A stretch of 6,200 nt of DNA from Desulfobacteraceae bacterium (GTDB lineage Bacteria > Desulfobacterota > DSM-4660 > Desulfatiglandales > Desulfatiglandaceae). Each line of letters begins with the position of its first letter. Within the stretch, counting starts at the first letter, position 1. The notes beneath the pieces are model-generated. The model was given only the letters and a program-made list of their open reading frames with translations, did not search any database and was not told the DNA's origin. Positions 5,622-6,200 of this stretch are shown one piece after another. The stretch lies in assembly GCA_030632525.1 (NCBI GenBank), contig DAOVUP010000107.1, forward strand, positions 1-6,200, written 5' to 3'. Position numbers and translations under genes: made by a program.

Positions 5622-6200
5622 TCAATTCATTTCATTCATACAGGACCCTAATACTTGCAGTTTTTTCATGAGACCCCCAAACATATGTGGTGACATGGCC
5701 TGATCCTTATCGCATATTGCCTTGTTGGGATCGTAGTGTACCTCAACCATAATGCCGTCTGCTCCGGCCGCCATAGCAGCAAGACTCATGGGTTCAATCA
5801 GACTCAGGCGCCCGGTTCCATGTGAGGGGTCAACAATAATTGGGAGATGGGAGAGCTCCTTGACAGAGGGCACTATACTCAGATCCAATGTATTTCGGGT
5901 GTAAGTCTCAAACGTCCTTATCCCCCTTTCACAAAGAATAACATTCGGGTTTCCCCCCGCAAGTATATATTCAGCACAATTGAGCCATTCTTTGAGGGTT
6001 GAATTCATCCCTCTTTTCAAAAGCACCGGTTTGTCAAGCTTTCCAACTTCCTTTAATAGAGAGAAGTTCTGCATGTTTCTGGTGCCGATCTGCAGCACAT
6101 CTGCATATTCAGATACCCATGATACATCACGCGGATCCGTCACCTCGGTCACGATAGGAAGCCCGGTCTCTTGTTTAGCTTTTTCAAGTATTTTCAGACC
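5622..6200 (-). CDS. aroF: DAHP synthase, type I beta, N-terminus beyond window
   Basis: Condenses PEP and erythrose-4-phosphate to DAHP, the committing step of the pathway. Only the last 192 residues are visible; the frame is open to the right edge, so the GTG at 6152 is an internal Val, not a start. Visible motifs (numbered from the first visible residue) are LPIVTEVTD (14-22), LQIGTRNMQNF (36-46), KPVLLKRG (57-64), CERGIRTFETYTRNTLDL (90-107), VDPSHGTGR (124-131) and VEVHYDP (152-158) followed by ICDKDQ. His127, Glu153 and Asp164 fit the family metal ligands; the metal-binding Cys would be upstream, outside the window. The motif set matches the Ibeta (Bacillus/Thermotoga-like) group rather than the E. 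coli AroFGH group. No chorismate mutase is fused at the C-terminus. Whether an N-terminal ACT-like domain exists cannot be seen. It is the most upstream gene visible. Confidence 0.96.
   Translation of the reverse strand, partial: GLKILEKAKQETGLPIVTEVTDPRDVSWVSEYADVLQIGTRNMQNFSLLKEVGKLDKPVLLKRGMNSTLKEWLNCAEYILAGGNPNVILCERGIRTFETYTRNTLDLSIVPSVKELSHLPIIVDPSHGTGRLSLIEPMSLAAMAAGADGIMVEVHYDPNKAICDKDQAMSPHMFGGLMKKLQVLGSCMNEMN

Larger units (their letters stand above)
1..6200 (-). other. Aromatic amino acid biosynthesis operon (aroF-aroB-pheA-tyrA-aroD-aroE-aroA), open at both ends
   Basis: Seven consecutive minus-strand genes all belong to the shikimate pathway or its phenylalanine and tyrosine branches. 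Gaps are 30, 3, -4, 13 and -4 nt, and the full-length aroE frame would overlap aroA by 14 nt, so co-transcription and translational coupling are likely. No spacer is long enough for an obvious internal promoter or terminator. Gene order does not follow pathway order, and the pheA-tyrA branch genes sit in the middle. aroK and aroC are absent here and may lie beyond an edge or elsewhere. The operon promoter must be beyond position 6200. Co-transcription is inferred from spacing; the functions come from motifs. Confidence 0.93.

Noticed and set aside
6150..6152. GTG as start of a short DAHP synthase
   Set aside because: The frame continues to the window edge with family-like sequence (GLKILEKAKQETGLPI), and a Ibeta enzyme needs about 150 more N-terminal residues.

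Overview
The whole window is part of one minus-strand operon for aromatic amino acid biosynthesis. Reading from its upstream (right) end, the order is DAHP synthase (aroF, 5' end outside the window), 3-dehydroquinate synthase (aroB), chorismate mutase-prephenate dehydratase (pheA), prephenate dehydrogenase (tyrA), type I 3-dehydroquinate dehydratase (aroD), shikimate dehydrogenase (aroE) and EPSP synthase (aroA, 3' end outside the window). Junctions are tight: 30 nt, 3 nt, a 4-nt ATGA overlap, 13 nt and another ATGA overlap. The last one, aroE to aroA, looks like an 88-nt gap but is really occupied by the detached end of aroE. I see no promoter, terminator, RNA gene, mobile element or CRISPR, and no convincing plus-strand gene.

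Together the genes supply the first three shikimate steps (aroF, aroB, aroD), shikimate dehydrogenase, EPSP synthase, and both branches after chorismate: phenylalanine via PheA and tyrosine via TyrA. Shikimate kinase (aroK) and chorismate synthase (aroC) are not in the window. Feedback control could act through the ACT domain at the C-terminus of PheA. TyrA has no ACT domain, and the visible part of AroF has no fused chorismate mutase.

The most notable observation is in aroE. The reading frame stops at a TAA (1291-1293) after 242 codons, just after a conserved GVDML stretch. The next 33 codons, in the same frame, read as a normal AroE C-terminus (GTEQFRLW...) and end in a second TAA that overlaps the aroA start by 14 nt. 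The TAA occupies the codon for the conserved substrate-contacting Gln of AroE, and CAA to TAA is a single change. This is a very recent nonsense mutation, a sequencing or assembly error, or a recoded/suppressed stop. The sequence alone cannot decide.

The organism is a bacterium of moderate GC. A type Ibeta DAHP synthase, an AroQ-PDT-ACT P-protein, a short TyrA and a type I AroD in one compact operon would suit Desulfobacterota (former Deltaproteobacteria) or a related anaerobic lineage. This is inference at low confidence. I did not find an undescribed system; apart from the aroE lesion this is core metabolism.
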